A stretch of 64,000 nucleotides of DNA from Thermococcus chitonophagus (lineage in GTDB: Archaea > Methanobacteriota_B > Thermococci > Thermococcales > Thermococcaceae), in the NCBI RefSeq assembly GCF_002214605.1, contig NZ_CP015193.1, forward strand, positions 1,096,978 through 1,160,977, read 5' to 3'. Within the stretch, counting starts at the first letter, position 1, and every line of letters begins with the position of its first letter. The notes under the pieces are model-generated. The model was not told where the DNA came from and ran no database searches. It worked only from the letters and a program-made list of their open reading frames with translations. Shown here piece by piece: positions 62,128 through 64,000 of this stretch. Position numbers and translations under genes: made by a program.

Positions 62128-63354
62128 ATGCCAATAGTGAGGAAGCTTAATGAAGAGGGTTTTGGGATAGCTAAAGGAGTTTTAGTTCCCTATTCTGCCC
62201 CAGGAGATGAGATAGAAATAGAGGAAGTTAAGAGGATTAAGAAAAACAGGGTTGCTACAAAATGGAAGCTATTAAGATCATCCCCCCTTCGAGTGGGAGC
62301 TAGGTGCAAGGCCTTCGGGAGATGCGGAGGTTGCATAATCCAGCACATTGAGTATAGCTATCAGCTCGAATTCAAGAAAGAAAAGTTGAAGAAAATCCTG
62401 GGTCTTGAGGTTGAGATAATTCCCTCTCCAAGGATATTCGGGCACAGGAATAGAATAGATCTTGCAGTAACCGTTGAGGGAATAGGGTTCAGGGAGAGGG
62501 GAAAGTGGTGGAGCATAGTGAACATTGAAGAGTGCCCCGTGTTTGGCCCCACATCAAAAAAAGCAATCAAGAGGCTGAGAGAGTTCATTGAAGAAGAGAA
62601 AATAGAGACTTGGAGGATCAGGGAAGATAAAGGATTCTTAAGATACATGGTTCTTAGGGAGGGAAAGTTTACGGGAGAGGTAATGGTTAACTTCGTTACC
62701 AAGGAAGGTGAACTCCCAGATCCTTCTCCTTACTTCGACTTTGCAACCTCGATATACTGGAGCATAAACAGAACGAAGAGCGACGTATCTTACGGGGACG
62801 TTGAGAGGTTCTGGGGAAAGAAGTTCATTACGGAAGAGCTTGACGGCGTTAAATATCTGATCCATCCAAACTCCTTCTTCCAGACTAACAGTTATCAGGC
62901 TGTTAATCTGGTTAAAATTGTGGCTAAGCTCGTTAATGGTGAAAAAGTATTGGACATGTACTCGGGGGTTGGAACGTTTGGAATATACTTGGCAAAGAAG
63001 GGCTTTAAGGTCAAGGGGTTTGATTCTAACGAATTCGCCATAGAAATGGCCAGAGAGAATGCAAACATCAACGGTGTTGAGGCCGAATTCTTCGTCGCAA
63101 CCGACAGGGAAGTTGAGGTCAAGGGCTTTGACACGGTGATAGTAGATCCCCCTAGGGCCGGACTGCACCCAAAGCTAATAAAAAGGCTGGAGAGGGAAGG
63201 CCCTGAAACTCTCATTTACGTCTCATGCAACCCGAAAACATTCCATCAGAACGTCAAACAATTAAAGAATTACAGGATTGAGGAAATAATTGGACTCGAC
63301 ATGTTTCCGCACACGCCCCACATAGAGATCATTTCAAAGCTCTCAAAGGTCTAA
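62128..63354 (+). CDS. TrmA/RumA-type RNA m5U methyltransferase
   Basis: A SAM-dependent enzyme that methylates uridine C5 in tRNA (U54) or 23S rRNA. The 408-residue product has an iron-sulfur binding section ARCKAFGRCGGC with a fourth cysteine in EECPVFG. It also has the SAM motif DMYSGVGTFGIYLA, the motif VDPPRAGLHP, and the catalytic cysteine in YVSCNPKTF. Pyrococcus has two such paralogues, one for tRNA and one for rRNA; which this is cannot be told by eye. GGAGGAA precedes the ATG, which lies 20 bp after attR. Confidence 0.9.
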   Translation: MPIVRKLNEEGFGIAKGVLVPYSAPGDEIEIEEVKRIKKNRVATKWKLLRSSPLRVGARCKAFGRCGGCIIQHIEYSYQLEFKKEKLKKILGLEVEIIPSPRIFGHRNRIDLAVTVEGIGFRERGKWWSIVNIEECPVFGPTSKKAIKRLREFIEEEKIETWRIREDKGFLRYMVLREGKFTGEVMVNFVTKEGELPDPSPYFDFATSIYWSINRTKSDVSYGDVERFWGKKFITEELDGVKYLIHPNSFFQTNSYQAVNLVKIVAKLVNGEKVLDMYSGVGTFGIYLAKKGFKVKGFDSNEFAIEMARENANINGVEAEFFVATDREVEVKGFDTVIVDPPRAGLHPKLIKRLEREGPETLIYVSCNPKTFHQNVKQLKNYRIEEIIGLDMFPHTPHIEIISKLSKV

Positions 63355-63729
63355 CACGTGCTTCTCCAAGACGTAGCAGTGGAACTTACCTTCCAATACT
63401 ACATCCTCTCCCCTGTAAACCTTCACCTCAACTATCTTCTTCCTTCCATGGTCCTCAACGACCTTCGCCTTTGCGAGAAGTCTATCGCCAACTTTAACCG
63501 GCTTCGTGAATCTAACCTCGGCCTTCCCCAGGACTACTGTAGGCTCATTTACAGCCAACATCGCAGCGTAGTCAGCTAGGCCAAAGGTAAAGCCTCCGTG
63601 CACGAGACCCTTCTCGTCAACTTTCATCTCGTCTATAGTTACAAGCTCAACCTCCGCGTAGCCTTTCTCAAGCTTGATAGGCTTACCAACTAGCCTTTCC
63701 GACGTGAGTTTATGAGTCCTTTGCTCCAT
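63343..63729 (-). CDS. Hotdog-fold thioesterase
   Basis: About 128 residues with the hotdog motif GLVHGGFTFGLADYAAML and the later beta-sheet segment EVRFTKPVKVGDRL. Members of this PaaI/YbgC-like group hydrolyse acyl-CoA thioesters. The substrate is unknown. The ATG at 63729 follows GGTGAGG. It overlaps the methyltransferase gene tail to tail by 12 nt. Confidence 0.85.
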   Translation of the reverse strand: MEQRTHKLTSERLVGKPIKLEKGYAEVELVTIDEMKVDEKGLVHGGFTFGLADYAAMLAVNEPTVVLGKAEVRFTKPVKVGDRLLAKAKVVEDHGRKKIVEVKVYRGEDVVLEGKFHCYVLEKHVLDL

Positions 63730-63783
63730 AGGCCTCACCGATAGAGAAAGCTTTTTTGCCTTAAAAGAGATTTATCCTTGGGG

Positions 63784-64000
63784 ATGAGATTGGGTAAGTA
63801 TAGGCCACTCTTAGAGGCCGTGAAGCTTAAGGGGGATGAGGTATTCCAAAGCAAGAGCGAGCTTATTGGTATATTGACGTTTAAACTCGGAATCATGGCG
63901 GTTAGCGAAGCTAAGCAACTCATAAGTGAGGCCATAGAAGGAGGTATTGTAGAAGAGACCCCGGAAGGACTTATCGTTCACACAGACTTAATTGAGGAGG
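63784..64000 (+). CDS. DUF2240-like protein, cut by the window end
   Basis: Starts MRLGKYRPLLEAVKLKGDEV after a TTGGGG site and continues open to the window end (72 codons). The sequence fits the archaeal DUF2240 family, whose function is unknown. Mostly helical, with a segment GIMAVSEAKQLISEAIEGG. Confidence 0.65.
   Translation, partial: MRLGKYRPLLEAVKLKGDEVFQSKSELIGILTFKLGIMAVSEAKQLISEAIEGGIVEETPEGLIVHTDLIEE

Overview
The window is a piece of a hyperthermophilic euryarchaeal chromosome of the order Thermococcales, most likely a Pyrococcus. The evidence is the gene set: form III RuBisCO, CoA-disulfide reductase, a 295-residue type II methionine aminopeptidase, an archaeal Mrp antiporter operon, the herA-mre11-rad50-nurA operon and an archaeal L10e. 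Most genes are preceded by GGTGA-type ribosome binding sites and by A/T boxes about 25-30 bp before the expected transcript start. The species was not determined.

Left part (1-40.1 kb), ordinary chromosome. It holds queE with a cysteine-free QueD homologue, ribosomal L10e, an MgtE-type transporter, pyruvate kinase, an MFS transporter, CoA-disulfide reductase, two tandem MATE exporters and AlaX. Next come a COG2403 GTPase related to cyclic 2,3-diphosphoglycerate synthetase, a DUF523/TudS-like protein, a small hypothetical cluster with YjbQ, and MoaD-like and MoeA genes. Then follow tRNA-Ser(CGA), a broken metallophosphoesterase, methionine aminopeptidase, a DMT transporter, an Mrp/NBP35 ATPase, an ASCH-like protein, and a nucleotidyltransferase beside a HEPN remnant. 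After these lie a sirtuin, the seven-gene Mrp Na+/H+ antiporter operon, RuBisCO and a five-gene overlapping operon (HAD, polyprenol-kinase-like, mfnA, radical SAM, MgtE-like). The part ends with a DUF131 protein, a CPA2 antiporter and the DNA end-resection operon herA-mre11-rad50-nurA.

Integrated element (40,192-62,107, about 21.9 kb). It sits in tRNA-Gly(CCC), whose last 46 bp are repeated exactly at the far end. An SSV-type tyrosine integrase is split by the insertion, with its N-terminal part at the left end and its catalytic part at the right end. The layout resembles the pT26-2/TKV/PHV1 family of Thermococcales plasmids and virus-like elements. From left to right it has four parts. The first is a replication/control block: a winged-helix regulator with repeated operators, a PD-(D/E)XK-like protein with a zinc ribbon, a protein resembling the replisome factor GINS, and two ribbon-helix-helix/coiled-coil proteins next to a 30-bp palindrome. 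The second is an AT-rich cargo block: a double AbrB protein, a membrane protein with a DUF4145/HEPN-like protein, and an unfamiliar three-gene cassette. The third is a lipoprotein, a membrane protein and a HerA/FtsK-like ATPase operon. The fourth is a long translationally coupled operon of membrane and secreted proteins, ending in a very large lectin-like (LamG) surface protein. No polymerase, primase, MCM or Cdc6 is recognisable in the element, so a GINS-like protein that recruits the host replicative helicase is a testable idea.

Right part (62.1-64 kb) returns to chromosome. A TrmA/RumA-type m5U methyltransferase starts only 20 bp after the attachment repeat, so its upstream region was replaced by element DNA. 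A hotdog thioesterase and the start of a DUF2240-like gene follow.
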